From positions 1 through 5,539 of the forward strand of contig SUVZ01000286.1 in NCBI GenBank assembly GCA_015061765.1: a DNA stretch of 5,539 nucleotides. The letters run 5' to 3'. Made by a program: the position numbers and the translations under genes. The first letter of the stretch is position 1. Every line of letters starts with the position of its first letter. Positions 1-5,539 of the stretch are shown piece by piece. The DNA comes from Lentisphaerota bacterium. GTDB taxonomy: Bacteria > Verrucomicrobiota > Kiritimatiellia > RFP12 > UBA1067. The notes beneath the pieces were generated by a model, which saw only the letters and a program-made list of their open reading frames with translations, had not been told where the DNA came from and searched no databases.

Positions 1-14
1 ATCATTATCTTCAT
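1..14 (-). CDS. Start of an unidentified gene coupled to ruvA (5' end only)
   Basis: Only the first codons are inside the window: ATG AAG ATA ATG, read leftward from position 14 and running off the left edge. The ATG overlaps the ruvA stop codon as ATGA (11-14). A perfect AGGAGG lies at 21-26, with a 6-nt spacer, inside the last ruvA codons. That combination makes a real translation start likely although almost no protein is visible. In many bacteria ruvA is followed by ruvB, but four codons cannot show that here. Confidence 0.5.
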
Positions 15-610
15 TTCCCGCCTCCTAAAGCCTTCTTGATGACAGTCTCCGTATCCGCCACATCCGGATATGCCTCGAGCACATCCGAAACCATCTTCCG
101 CGCCTTGTCGTCTGTAAATCCAAGTGCGGTGAGCGCGAGCATCGCATCACGCAGAACCGCTCGCTGCGCCCCCGTTGATGCGATGGTCGAATTGGCAAGA
201 GCCTCTATCGGATTGACCTTGTCCTTAAGTTCGATCACGATTCGCTCAGCAGTCTTCTTGCCTACCCCTTTCACGGTGGCGATCCGCTTCGCGTCACCCT
301 GCGCTATCGCAAGCTGAAGATCGCCGATCGTGAATCCGGAGAGAACCGCAAGCGCGGTTTTCGGACCGACCCCGGAAACGGCGGTCACCTTGATGAACAT
401 GTCACGCTCTTCCGGCGTGAAGAAGCCAAAAAGAATCTCATCATCCTCACGCACGGCGTGATATGTTAAAAGCTTCACCTTCTCGCCTGACGCCGGAAGC
501 CGGTCGAAAGTTGAAAGAGGTATAAGTGCCTCATATCCGACGCCACAGCATTCGACGATCACGTTCGCGGGGTTTTTCTCCGCCAGAATTCCATTTAGGT
601 ATGCTATCAC
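11..610 (-). CDS. ruvA: Holliday junction branch migration protein RuvA
   Basis: RuvA binds four-way Holliday junctions as a tetramer and loads the RuvB helicase for branch migration in recombination and repair. From the GTG at 610 the protein is 199 residues, close to the roughly 200 usual for the family. The N-terminal OB-fold domain begins MIAYLNGILAEK and contains GVGYEALIP. The acidic pin is visible in VREDDEILFGF (about 54-64). Two helix-hairpin-helix motifs follow, SGVGPKTALAVLSG (about 80-93) and VKGVGKKTAERIVIELKDK (about 114-132). After a variable linker comes the C-terminal RuvB-contacting domain (ALTALGFTDDKARK). The GTG start is chosen over the in-frame TTG at 622 for two reasons: the family begins at MIG/MIA, and GGAG lies 6 nt before the GTG. 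The TTG has no ribosome site. An extended -10 promoter lies just upstream, and the stop overlaps the next start as ATGA. Confidence 0.96.
   Translation of the reverse strand: MIAYLNGILAEKNPANVIVECCGVGYEALIPLSTFDRLPASGEKVKLLTYHAVREDDEILFGFFTPEERDMFIKVTAVSGVGPKTALAVLSGFTIGDLQLAIAQGDAKRIATVKGVGKKTAERIVIELKDKVNPIEALANSTIASTGAQRAVLRDAMLALTALGFTDDKARKMVSDVLEAYPDVADTETVIKKALGGGK
21..26 (-). promoter_or_regulatory. Shine-Dalgarno AGGAGG for the gene starting at 14
   Basis: The minus strand reads AGGAGG followed by a 6-nt spacer (cgggaa) and then ATG at 12-14. It is a full match to the anti-Shine-Dalgarno core at good spacing and sits inside the glycine-rich C-terminal codons of ruvA (GGGK). It is the main evidence that a gene starts at the left edge. 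Confidence 0.7.
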
Positions 611-616
611 TTTCTG

Positions 617-620
617 CTCC
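617..620 (-). promoter_or_regulatory. Ribosome binding site that sets the ruvA start
   Basis: The minus strand reads GGAG, then cagaaa (6 nt), then GTG at 608-610. This favours the GTG over the TTG at 620-622, which overlaps the GGAG itself and has only an A/T-rich, purine-poor sequence upstream. Confidence 0.65.
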
Positions 621-637
621 AATCAAAATCGAAGCGA

Positions 638-666
638 ATTATACCAAATCACCCACACTCGCACAA
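638..666 (-). promoter_or_regulatory. Probable housekeeping (sigma-70 type) promoter for ruvA
   Basis: The minus strand carries a perfect TATAAT at 638-643, directly preceded by TGG (644-646), which makes an extended -10 element. Exactly 17 nt further upstream is TTGTGC (661-666), a weak -35 that matches only TTG. The expected transcription start is near 630-631, giving a leader of about 20 nt that just includes the GGAG site. The element lies in the 88-nt gap between the HAD phosphatase gene and ruvA, so ruvA and its follower can probably be expressed apart from the upstream genes. Confidence 0.65.
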
Positions 667-698
667 ACAGGCATACCGCCAACATCCAAAAGGAAAAT

Positions 699-1562
699 TC
701 AAGTATTTCCGGACAGAAGAACAAAATCGCGAATCGCCTTTGCGACACCATCCTCATCGTTTGACACCGTAACGTGATCCGCCGCCGCGAGCACGAGCGG
801 ATGGGCGTTGGACATTGCGACGCCAAGCCCTGCCGCCTCGATCATGGAAAGATCGTTTGTGCCATCACCGAGGGCCATGCAGTTGTCCAACGTATATCCA
901 AGATGCTCTGCAAAACGCTTTAGCGAGTTCCCCTTGTGTGCGGTCGCGATGTTCAGCTCAAGATTGTTCCAGGTGGAGGACGTGACCTTAATCGATGGGA
1001 AACGCGCCGTCACTGCCTCCGTTATCGCCTTGGTCACCGATTCGCTTCCAGGCGTATTGCGGGCGAACAGCATCACCTTCTGAACATCGCCTTCCGCTGC
1101 AGTCGATTCAAGATACTCCTTGAGTTCAGGAACAGGATTGCGGAACTCCCGGACCATCTTCAGGTAATGTGCGTCAGTGGCGTAATCCTCCGCCTTTGCC
1201 TGAAGGCTCTCGGTCATCCATCCCCAGTTCGAACGGTAGCAGTCATAGATCACATCATATCCTTCGAGAAGACGGATGATATCCAGCGCCATGTCGAGAG
1301 GTATCTCCTCGCGCACGATTGCAGTATCCGTCTCACGGTCATACACCTGCGCACCGTTGATTGTGATTGCATAGCGCACAAAAGGAAGATCACGCACGGC
1401 CTGTGGCATCATGCCAAAGAAGCGTCCTGTGGTCGGCACGACATGCACTCCTTTTGCGGCGGCCTCTTCGAGTGCGGCGCGGTTCGCTTCGCTCAGACAC
1501 TTCTGGGAATCAAGAAGAGTTCCGTCCAGATCGAGAGCAATTATCTTTATGTCATTCTTCAT
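699..1562 (-). CDS. Cof-type HAD-superfamily phosphatase
   Basis: This is a Mg-dependent cytosolic phosphatase of 287 residues, typical for the Cof (type IIB cap) group, which acts on small phosphorylated metabolites such as sugar phosphates or phosphorylated cofactors. Motif I is DLDGTLLDS (11-19), with nucleophile D11 and acid/base D13. Motif II is PTTGR (43-47). Motif III is the lysine in AHKGNSLKRF (K210). Motif IV is GDGTNDLSMIEAA (232-244), with metal ligands D233 and D237. The cap lies between about residues 85 and 200 and is the part that decides substrate; it shows no feature I can match to a known substrate. The start overlaps the stop of the upstream isomerase-like gene as ATGA and has GGAAG at good distance. 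This coupling suggests the two enzymes work on related phosphosugars, which is inference. No terminator hairpin follows the stop. Confidence 0.93.
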   Translation of the reverse strand: MKNDIKIIALDLDGTLLDSQKCLSEANRAALEEAAAKGVHVVPTTGRFFGMMPQAVRDLPFVRYAITINGAQVYDRETDTAIVREEIPLDMALDIIRLLEGYDVIYDCYRSNWGWMTESLQAKAEDYATDAHYLKMVREFRNPVPELKEYLESTAAEGDVQKVMLFARNTPGSESVTKAITEAVTARFPSIKVTSSTWNNLELNIATAHKGNSLKRFAEHLGYTLDNCMALGDGTNDLSMIEAAGLGVAMSNAHPLVLAAADHVTVSNDEDGVAKAIRDFVLLSGNT

Positions 1563-2479
1563 GTCAATTCTTCCTTGTGGTCAAAAGCTGATTCTTGTAC
1601 ACCGTCAGCCCTGTGGCGGCAACCGTTCCACATGTTGCGAATGTATTCAAGTGAATTGCGCAAATCATCTGCAAGAACGGATGATGACGGCTCGAACACC
1701 CGAAGAACATCGCGTTTCGCAAGGAAAGTGAGTCCTGCATAATCCACATTTCCCCAACCCGGTTCGCCGTGGTCGTCAGAAGGCCCTTTCACATCATTCA
1801 GATGCATTCCGCGAATCCACGGTGCCAGCTTTGCCGCCATGTGCACACTCTCGGCGCCCCATCCGTTGGTCTCGCAGACAAGCGCATGCCCGGTGTCGAA
1901 CCAAAGCCTGAGCGGAGCGCCGTCAAACTCACGCATCAATTCCTCCGCCTCAAAAACATTCGGGAATCCCTCAAGACTCGGCAGATTCTCCAACGCAAGC
2001 ACAAGACCTTTCGTTTCCAGACTCGGACGCAGGATGTCAAACCCTCGCCTGAACGCGTCATACACCTTGCGCCCTCGCTTCACGCGCAGCTTTCTCGCTG
2101 TCGTGAAAAGGTTCCCAAAGAGAGTGTCCATGCTCGCGTATCCGGCATGGAATACAATTGTCTTCGCCCCAAGATCTGCCGCACATGAGAACGTTTTCTC
2201 CAGAAGCATACGCGCCATGGCGCGTTCATTTTCATTTGAAGAGCACAGCCGATAAAGCTCAGGGTGTCCACTGGGCGCACTGACCGGTGCCGGACAATAC
2301 GCGTGTACACTTTCGACCGGCATTACATCCAGACGGCTTTTGAATCCTGGCAACTGAGATGAGCGGGTGCGAAATCCAAGTTCAAGCGAATCAAACCCCA
2401 ATTCACCCGCCTCGTCCGCAATTGCCGCACCGTCGTCTAAACGGGTGTTGCTCCAGTTTGTCGACAGTGCGAATTTCAT
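1559..2479 (-). CDS. Sugar phosphate isomerase/epimerase-like TIM barrel (AP endonuclease 2 fold)
   Basis: The 306-residue protein has the xylose isomerase-like/AP endonuclease family 2 barrel, in which divalent metal is bound at the barrel mouth. Typical strand-end residues are visible: E33 in SLELGF, H59 in SVHAYCP, H111 in IVFHAG, E164 in LALENLP, D195 and H198 in WFDTGHA, H226 in MHLNDVKG, H237 in DDHGEPGWGNVDY, and E263 in RVFEPS. This full set argues for an active metalloenzyme. Family members include sugar epimerases, isomerases, dehydratases and endonuclease IV. HLNDVKG followed by DHGEPGWGNVDY is the usual sugar-enzyme pattern, so DNA repair is less likely although ruvA is nearby. 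Substrate is unknown. The gene starts 33 nt after the Ser/Thr kinase stop, with AGGA 9 nt before ATG, and overlaps the HAD phosphatase start by 4 nt. The polar tail after about residue 285 looks disordered. Confidence 0.88.
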   Translation of the reverse strand: MKFALSTNWSNTRLDDGAAIADEAGELGFDSLELGFRTRSSQLPGFKSRLDVMPVESVHAYCPAPVSAPSGHPELYRLCSSNENERAMARMLLEKTFSCAADLGAKTIVFHAGYASMDTLFGNLFTTARKLRVKRGRKVYDAFRRGFDILRPSLETKGLVLALENLPSLEGFPNVFEAEELMREFDGAPLRLWFDTGHALVCETNGWGAESVHMAAKLAPWIRGMHLNDVKGPSDDHGEPGWGNVDYAGLTFLAKRDVLRVFEPSSSVLADDLRNSLEYIRNMWNGCRHRADGVQESAFDHKEELT

Positions 2480-2512
2480 GGATTCGGTTCCTGTTGAGTC
2501 TTTCCGTTCAAA

Positions 2513-3424
2513 CTAACTTCTGCGAACGTGTATCGATGTCGGAACACCTTCAGGAAGCGGATCAGGGAGTCCTCCCGACTGAAGGATCCTGGAGTCGGCA
2601 AGAACTTCACACCAGTTCGCATAGCGATCATCCCTTTCCTTCGCGCACATCTTGGATAGGATATGCACAAGCCCCTTGGAAATCTCAGGATTCAAAGAGC
2701 GGGGATCAAGAGCAGCCACTTCTGGCGTGACATGGGATCTGAGCGTGTCATCATTTGACAAATCAGGGAAAAGCACCTGACCTGTCACAAGATGGTAGAG
2801 GGTTGCGCCGAGGCAGTAGATATCCGACCTCACATCGATATCCTGATCACCGTATATCTGCTCTGGTGACATGTACGCAGGTGTACCGGTAATGGTTTCC
2901 TTTTCGCATTCCTGCGATGCGGATTCTCCTTTAGATTTGCCGCTCATGATATTGCAAAGCCCCAAATCCAGAATCTTTACGATTCCGTCGCTGCCGACCA
3001 TGATGTTGTCAGGCTTGATGTCGCAATGGATTACGCCATGCCTGTTCCATGCATAGTCTAGCGCCTCGCCGACAGAATCAAGGATTACAATGGCATCCGT
3101 TTCGGTTATCTGCTCTTGACGCGTCAATATCAGCGCAAAGGTGAAGCCATCGACATAGTCCATTATGAAATAGTAGCGTCCATCGCGGCAGTCCGCCTCA
3201 TAGGAATGCACGATACCGGGATGATTGATGCTTTCCATCACGCGGCATTCCTGCATGAACTGACGGATTTCCTCGCCGGATGTCGCGGCCTCCTTGAACA
3301 TCACCTTTATGGCGACCTCCTTATTAAGGCCGCCATGGAAGCCAAGCCACACCTCGCTCATCCCTCCGATGCCGATGAGATGCTCAAAGCGGACTCCGGG
3401 GATTTTTATCGGAGGCGTGCTCAT
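2513..3424 (-). CDS. Soluble Ser/Thr protein kinase (Hanks type, HCD/DLG variant)
   Basis: From the ATG at 3424 the protein has 303 residues, almost all kinase domain. The glycine loop is GIGGMSEVWLG (18-28), the ATP lysine is K40 in VAIK, and the helix-C glutamate is E59. The catalytic loop is HCDIKPDN (133-140), with D135, K137 and N140. The metal site is DLG (D153-G155), the P+1 loop and APE-equivalent are GTPAYMSPEQI (180-190), and the helix-F aspartate is D201 in SDIYCLG. All catalytic residues are present, so it should be active. C134 replaces the usual HRD arginine, making it a non-RD kinase, and DLG replaces DFG. The activation segment carries a polar insert (about 161-176) before T177/T179. 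There is no membrane helix or sensor domain, unlike PknB. The start at 3424 overlaps the upstream stop as ATGA, with GGAG at 3435-3438; an in-frame ATG at 3451 has no ribosome site. Substrates are unknown. Confidence 0.92.
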   Translation of the reverse strand: MSTPPIKIPGVRFEHLIGIGGMSEVWLGFHGGLNKEVAIKVMFKEAATSGEEIRQFMQECRVMESINHPGIVHSYEADCRDGRYYFIMDYVDGFTFALILTRQEQITETDAIVILDSVGEALDYAWNRHGVIHCDIKPDNIMVGSDGIVKILDLGLCNIMSGKSKGESASQECEKETITGTPAYMSPEQIYGDQDIDVRSDIYCLGATLYHLVTGQVLFPDLSNDDTLRSHVTPEVAALDPRSLNPEISKGLVHILSKMCAKERDDRYANWCEVLADSRILQSGGLPDPLPEGVPTSIHVRRS

Positions 3425-3978
3425 CTGCGCTTGGCTCCAGTTCCGTAGCATCTGTTGCAGAGTTCAGCGCGCATCCCCTTGCACGCCTTGCAGACGATCT
3501 TTCCTATGCCCTTGCATTCAGGGCAGGGCTTTACTGACGGCGGCTTTCTTGATGAACGGCGGTATGTACTGGACTTCTCTATTATCCATCCATCCTTGCA
3601 TTCCGACTTCGGGCAATCCGCAATGCCAGACGCCAGACACTTGCGGCATTGGACAATTCCGGACCATCCGCACTTCGTGCACGGGACCGCTTCCGTCGGT
3701 TCCGGCTGGGTGAGATCCCACGCCTCGCGCCATCCGCGTCCGCGGGTGCATACAGGACATGGATTCAGCTTCACATCCCAATGGGAGCGATGCTCAATGC
3801 GTCCGCCAAACTGCCCAAGATCAGGCGGACTCACCTTCAGGTGCCCGCGACCGTTACACACCGTGCACTTGATGCGCGTCTTGGACGCGGCAAGCTCCGG
3901 CGGCTTGTTTGTGGACGCATCCGCAACAGCCATTGCTGCAATCATTGCAACCATTCCGACAAAAGCAATCTTCCTCAT
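3421..3978 (-). CDS. Exported cysteine-knuckle protein (DnaJ-type CxxCxGxG zinc repeats, no J domain)
   Basis: This 185-residue protein belongs to no family I can name. The N-terminus has charged MRK, a hydrophobic stretch (about 5-19) and small residues AVADAS, which looks like a Sec signal peptide cut near residue 19-21. The mature part holds eight cysteine pairs: C38/C41, C74/C77, C100/C103, C111/C114, C122/C127, C152/C155, C163/C166 and C174/C177. Most are followed by GxG or G, as in the DnaJ central zinc finger (CTVCNGRG, CPVCTRGRG, CPECKGIG, CNRCYGTG). Such pairs usually bind zinc two by two, so up to four sites are possible. There is no J domain or client-binding domain. The tail is basic (GAKRR). 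GAGGAG lies 8 nt before the ATG, and the start overlaps the response-regulator stop as ATGA. A periplasmic or surface redox, metal or scaffold role is possible but unproven. If the leader is not cleaved, it could be a membrane-anchored partner of the kinase. Confidence 0.85.
   Translation of the reverse strand: MRKIAFVGMVAMIAAMAVADASTNKPPELAASKTRIKCTVCNGRGHLKVSPPDLGQFGGRIEHRSHWDVKLNPCPVCTRGRGWREAWDLTQPEPTEAVPCTKCGWSGIVQCRKCLASGIADCPKSECKDGWIIEKSSTYRRSSRKPPSVKPCPECKGIGKIVCKACKGMRAELCNRCYGTGAKRR
3435..3438 (-). promoter_or_regulatory. Ribosome binding site that sets the kinase start
   Basis: GGAG lies 10 nt before the ATG at 3422-3424, inside the end of the cysteine-rich gene. The alternative ATG at 3449-3451 is preceded by a pyrimidine-mixed stretch without a purine-rich site. 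Together with the ATGA overlap this supports the shorter kinase. Confidence 0.5.
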
Positions 3979-5291
3979 AATCCGTACTCCTCAAGCTTTC
4001 TGTATATCGTGCGCCGGGAGATTCCCAGCCTTTCAGCGGCCTTTGTGCGATTGCCGCCGACTTCTTCAAGAACCGCAAGTATCTTAGCCTTCTCGGTCTC
4101 GCCCAAAGTTCCAGAGACCGACAACGTCATGGGAACATCCCGTTTCATCTCATCCGGAACATCATCCACGCCAATCTCGCCAGACGATGAAAGAACACAC
4201 ATCTTCTCGACCGCGTTGCGCAGTTCGCGCACGTTGCCAGGCCACTGATACGCCTCAAGAAGACGCATCGCGTCCGGTGACACCGACTTGCCGCCGAATT
4301 CCCTGAGATAGCGGTTCACAAGAAGCGGAACGTCACCCGTCCGCTCCTTCAGCGCAGGCAGACGCATATCTATCACGTTCAGGCGGTAGTACAGGTCCTC
4401 GCGGAATTTCCCCTCCTTGACATAAGCCGCCAGATCCCGGTTCGTCGCCGCAACTATGCGGATGTCGCACTTGACGGTCTCGTTCGAACCGACACGCTGA
4501 AACTCCCGCTCCTGCAGAACGCGAAGAAGCTTGACCTGAAGCTCAATCGGCATCTCGGAAATCTCGTCAAGAAAAATCGTTCCGTGGTTTGCGGACTCGA
4601 AACGTCCGATGCGACGGGACACCGCACCGGTGAACGCACCCTTCTCGTGTCCGAACATTTCGGATTCGAGAAGGTTCGGACTGATCGCCGCGAACTCCAC
4701 CGCCACGAACGGACCTTTGGACCTGTTCGAAAGATTGTGTATGGCGCGGGCGACAAGTTCCTTGCCCGTTCCGCTCGGGCCCTGTATAAGCACGGTCGCA
4801 TCCGTCGGCGCCGCCTGACGGATCATACGGAACACCTTCTGCATTGCAGGCGAATTTCCGACGATGCCGTTCATGCCGTACTTCTCGTCAAGCTGAGCCT
4901 TGAGATGCTTCACCTCGGACTCAAGCCTGTGCGCCTTCAGAGCCTTTTCTATCCGAAGTTCCAGCTGATCAAGATCGACAGGCTTGGTTATGAAATCGTC
5001 CGCTCCGTCTTTCATCGCGGCTACAGCCTGATCTATAGAGCCGAACGCCGTGAGCAGAATGACGGCAAGGCCGGGATTCATGGCCTTCGCCGCCTTCATG
5101 AGCGTAATCCCGTCCTCTCCGGGCATGCGCACATCGGAAAGCAGCAGGCGGATCGAACGATCCGCATCGAGCTGCTTCATCGCGAGTTCCGCGTCCGCCG
5201 CCGTTAGCACCTCGTACTTGCCGGAAAGGGCCCGCGCCATGAATTCGCGCGTATCCTTCTCGTCATCAACTATAAGTATCCTGTCTGTCAT
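3975..5291 (-). CDS. NtrC-family sigma-54-dependent response regulator
   Basis: This 438-residue activator has the full three-domain layout. The receiver domain (about 1-120) has the acidic pair D9/D10, phospho-acceptor D53 in LLLSDVRMPG, T81 and K103 in ITKP. The AAA+ domain (about 142-370) has Walker A GPSGTGKE (171-178), the sigma-54 contact loop GAFTGA (218-223), Walker B GTIFLDEI (237-244), arginine-finger region FREDLYYRLNV (297-307) and sensor II WPGNVRELRN (350-359). A Fis-type helix-turn-helix closes it (about 411-434, NRTKAAERLGISRRTIYRKL). It should hydrolyse ATP to open sigma-54 promoters after phosphorylation by the overlapping histidine kinase. Two departures from consensus are GPSG where GESG is usual, and AVEFAAI (197-203) where VNCAAI is usual. 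Neither removes a catalytic residue. GAGG lies 8 nt before the ATG, which overlaps the kinase stop by 4 nt. Target genes are not evident; no clear sigma-54 site was found in the window. Confidence 0.96.
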   Translation of the reverse strand: MTDRILIVDDEKDTREFMARALSGKYEVLTAADAELAMKQLDADRSIRLLLSDVRMPGEDGITLMKAAKAMNPGLAVILLTAFGSIDQAVAAMKDGADDFITKPVDLDQLELRIEKALKAHRLESEVKHLKAQLDEKYGMNGIVGNSPAMQKVFRMIRQAAPTDATVLIQGPSGTGKELVARAIHNLSNRSKGPFVAVEFAAISPNLLESEMFGHEKGAFTGAVSRRIGRFESANHGTIFLDEISEMPIELQVKLLRVLQEREFQRVGSNETVKCDIRIVAATNRDLAAYVKEGKFREDLYYRLNVIDMRLPALKERTGDVPLLVNRYLREFGGKSVSPDAMRLLEAYQWPGNVRELRNAVEKMCVLSSSGEIGVDDVPDEMKRDVPMTLSVSGTLGETEKAKILAVLEEVGGNRTKAAERLGISRRTIYRKLEEYGL

Positions 5292-5539
5292 GCAAGTTCC
5301 CTCACTCGCTTCTTCAGTCGCGGCAGTTTCACCGTAAACGTAGTTCCGCGTCCTTCTTCGCTGGACACCGCAATCTCCCCGCCGTGCGCCGCCACTATCC
5401 GCCGCGATATCATTAGACCAAGCCCCGTCCCCTTCTTCTTCGTCGTCCGGAACGGCTCGAAGAGACGCGCCAGAGCCTCATCGCTCATGCCCAAGCCTGA
5501 ATCGCGGAAGCTGACCGAAACGGACGTATCGTCGTGTAC
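5288..5539 (-). CDS. Sensor histidine kinase, C-terminal ATP-binding end (5' part outside window)
   Basis: The reading frame is open to the window edge, giving 83 visible residues of a HATPase_c domain. The G1 box is FRDSGLGMSD, the F box is LFEPFRTTKKKG, the G2 box is GTGLGL, and the domain ends GRGTTFTVKLP followed by a short basic tail (RLKKRVRELA). An internal TTG or ATG near 5486-5494 is not the true start, because the G1 box lies partly upstream of it. The layout matches NtrB/AtoS/ZraS-like kinases. The stop overlaps the response regulator start as ATGA, so this is almost certainly the cognate partner that phosphorylates it at D53. The dimerisation histidine and any sensor or membrane domains lie beyond the right edge, so the signal it senses cannot be told. 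Confidence 0.93.
   Translation of the reverse strand, partial: VHDDTSVSVSFRDSGLGMSDEALARLFEPFRTTKKKGTGLGLMISRRIVAAHGGEIAVSSEEGRGTTFTVKLPRLKKRVRELA

Noticed and set aside
668..684. Possible terminator hairpin after the HAD phosphatase gene (GGC-ggtat-GCC on the minus strand)
   Set aside because: The stem is only 3 bp and has no following T-run, so it is not a convincing terminator.
845..870. TGGCAC on the minus strand as part of a sigma-54 promoter
   Set aside because: The required GC-containing -12 element is absent at the right spacing, and the motif lies inside the conserved phosphatase codons.
936..1742. Long plus-strand open frame (268 codons)
   Set aside because: It lies antisense across the HAD phosphatase and isomerase genes, whose motifs and ribosome sites are clear. 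Its translation has no recognisable domain and is rich in His, Arg, Cys and Ser, as expected from a shadow frame.
2480..2512. TTGAAC in the kinase-isomerase gap as a -35 box
   Set aside because: No TATAAT-like sequence lies 16-18 nt downstream, so a promoter here is not supported.
3455..4248. Two overlapping plus-strand open frames (210 and 199 codons) over the cysteine-rich gene
   Set aside because: I checked which strand is coding. The minus-strand gene has GAGGAG, an ATGA overlap, a signal peptide and regular cysteine pairs. The plus frames have none of these and read as proline/serine/arginine-rich shadows.
4584..5207. Plus-strand open frame of 207 codons
   Set aside because: It is antisense to the receiver and AAA+ domains of the response regulator, which are fully conserved on the minus strand.
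5486..5494. TTG or ATG here as the start of a small separate protein
   Set aside because: The frame is open upstream to the window edge, and the residues before it (VSVSFRDSG) complete the histidine kinase G1 box. It is the tail of a larger gene.

Overview
The window is a compact, single-direction stretch of bacterial chromosome. Every credible gene lies on the minus strand, so the order of transcription runs from the right-hand end to the left. It holds six complete genes and the ends of two more: the 3' part of a sensor kinase gene at the right edge and the first few codons of an unidentified gene at the left edge. No mobile element, RNA gene, CRISPR array or long non-coding stretch was seen. 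Five of the seven gene junctions are ATGA stop/start overlaps of 4 nt, which suggests strong translational coupling.

Right half, about 3421-5539: a signalling block. The catalytic end of a histidine kinase (5288-5539) overlaps a full NtrC-type sigma-54-dependent response regulator (3975-5291). That overlaps a small exported protein carrying eight cysteine knuckles of the DnaJ zinc-finger type but no J domain (3421-3978), which in turn overlaps a short soluble Ser/Thr (Hanks-type) protein kinase (2513-3424). Two phospho-signalling chemistries, His-Asp and Ser/Thr, therefore appear to be co-transcribed with an uncharacterised cysteine-rich secreted protein. This is the most unusual part of the window.

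Left half: 33 nt after the kinase comes a TIM-barrel sugar phosphate isomerase/epimerase-like gene (1559-2479), coupled to a Cof-type HAD phosphatase (699-1562). They look like a small metabolic pair. An 88-nt gap holds an extended -10 promoter and leads to ruvA (11-610, Holliday junction protein). ruvA is coupled to a further gene that begins at position 14 behind a perfect AGGAGG Shine-Dalgarno.

Organism: Gram-negative-like, with canonical Shine-Dalgarno sites, a sigma-54 activator and a Hanks kinase of the HxD/DLG kind. The mix of NtrC regulators, stand-alone Ser/Thr kinases and exported CxxCxGxG proteins suggests the PVC group (Lentisphaerae, Kiritimatiellota, Planctomycetes). That is inference from gene style and is not proven by the sequence.
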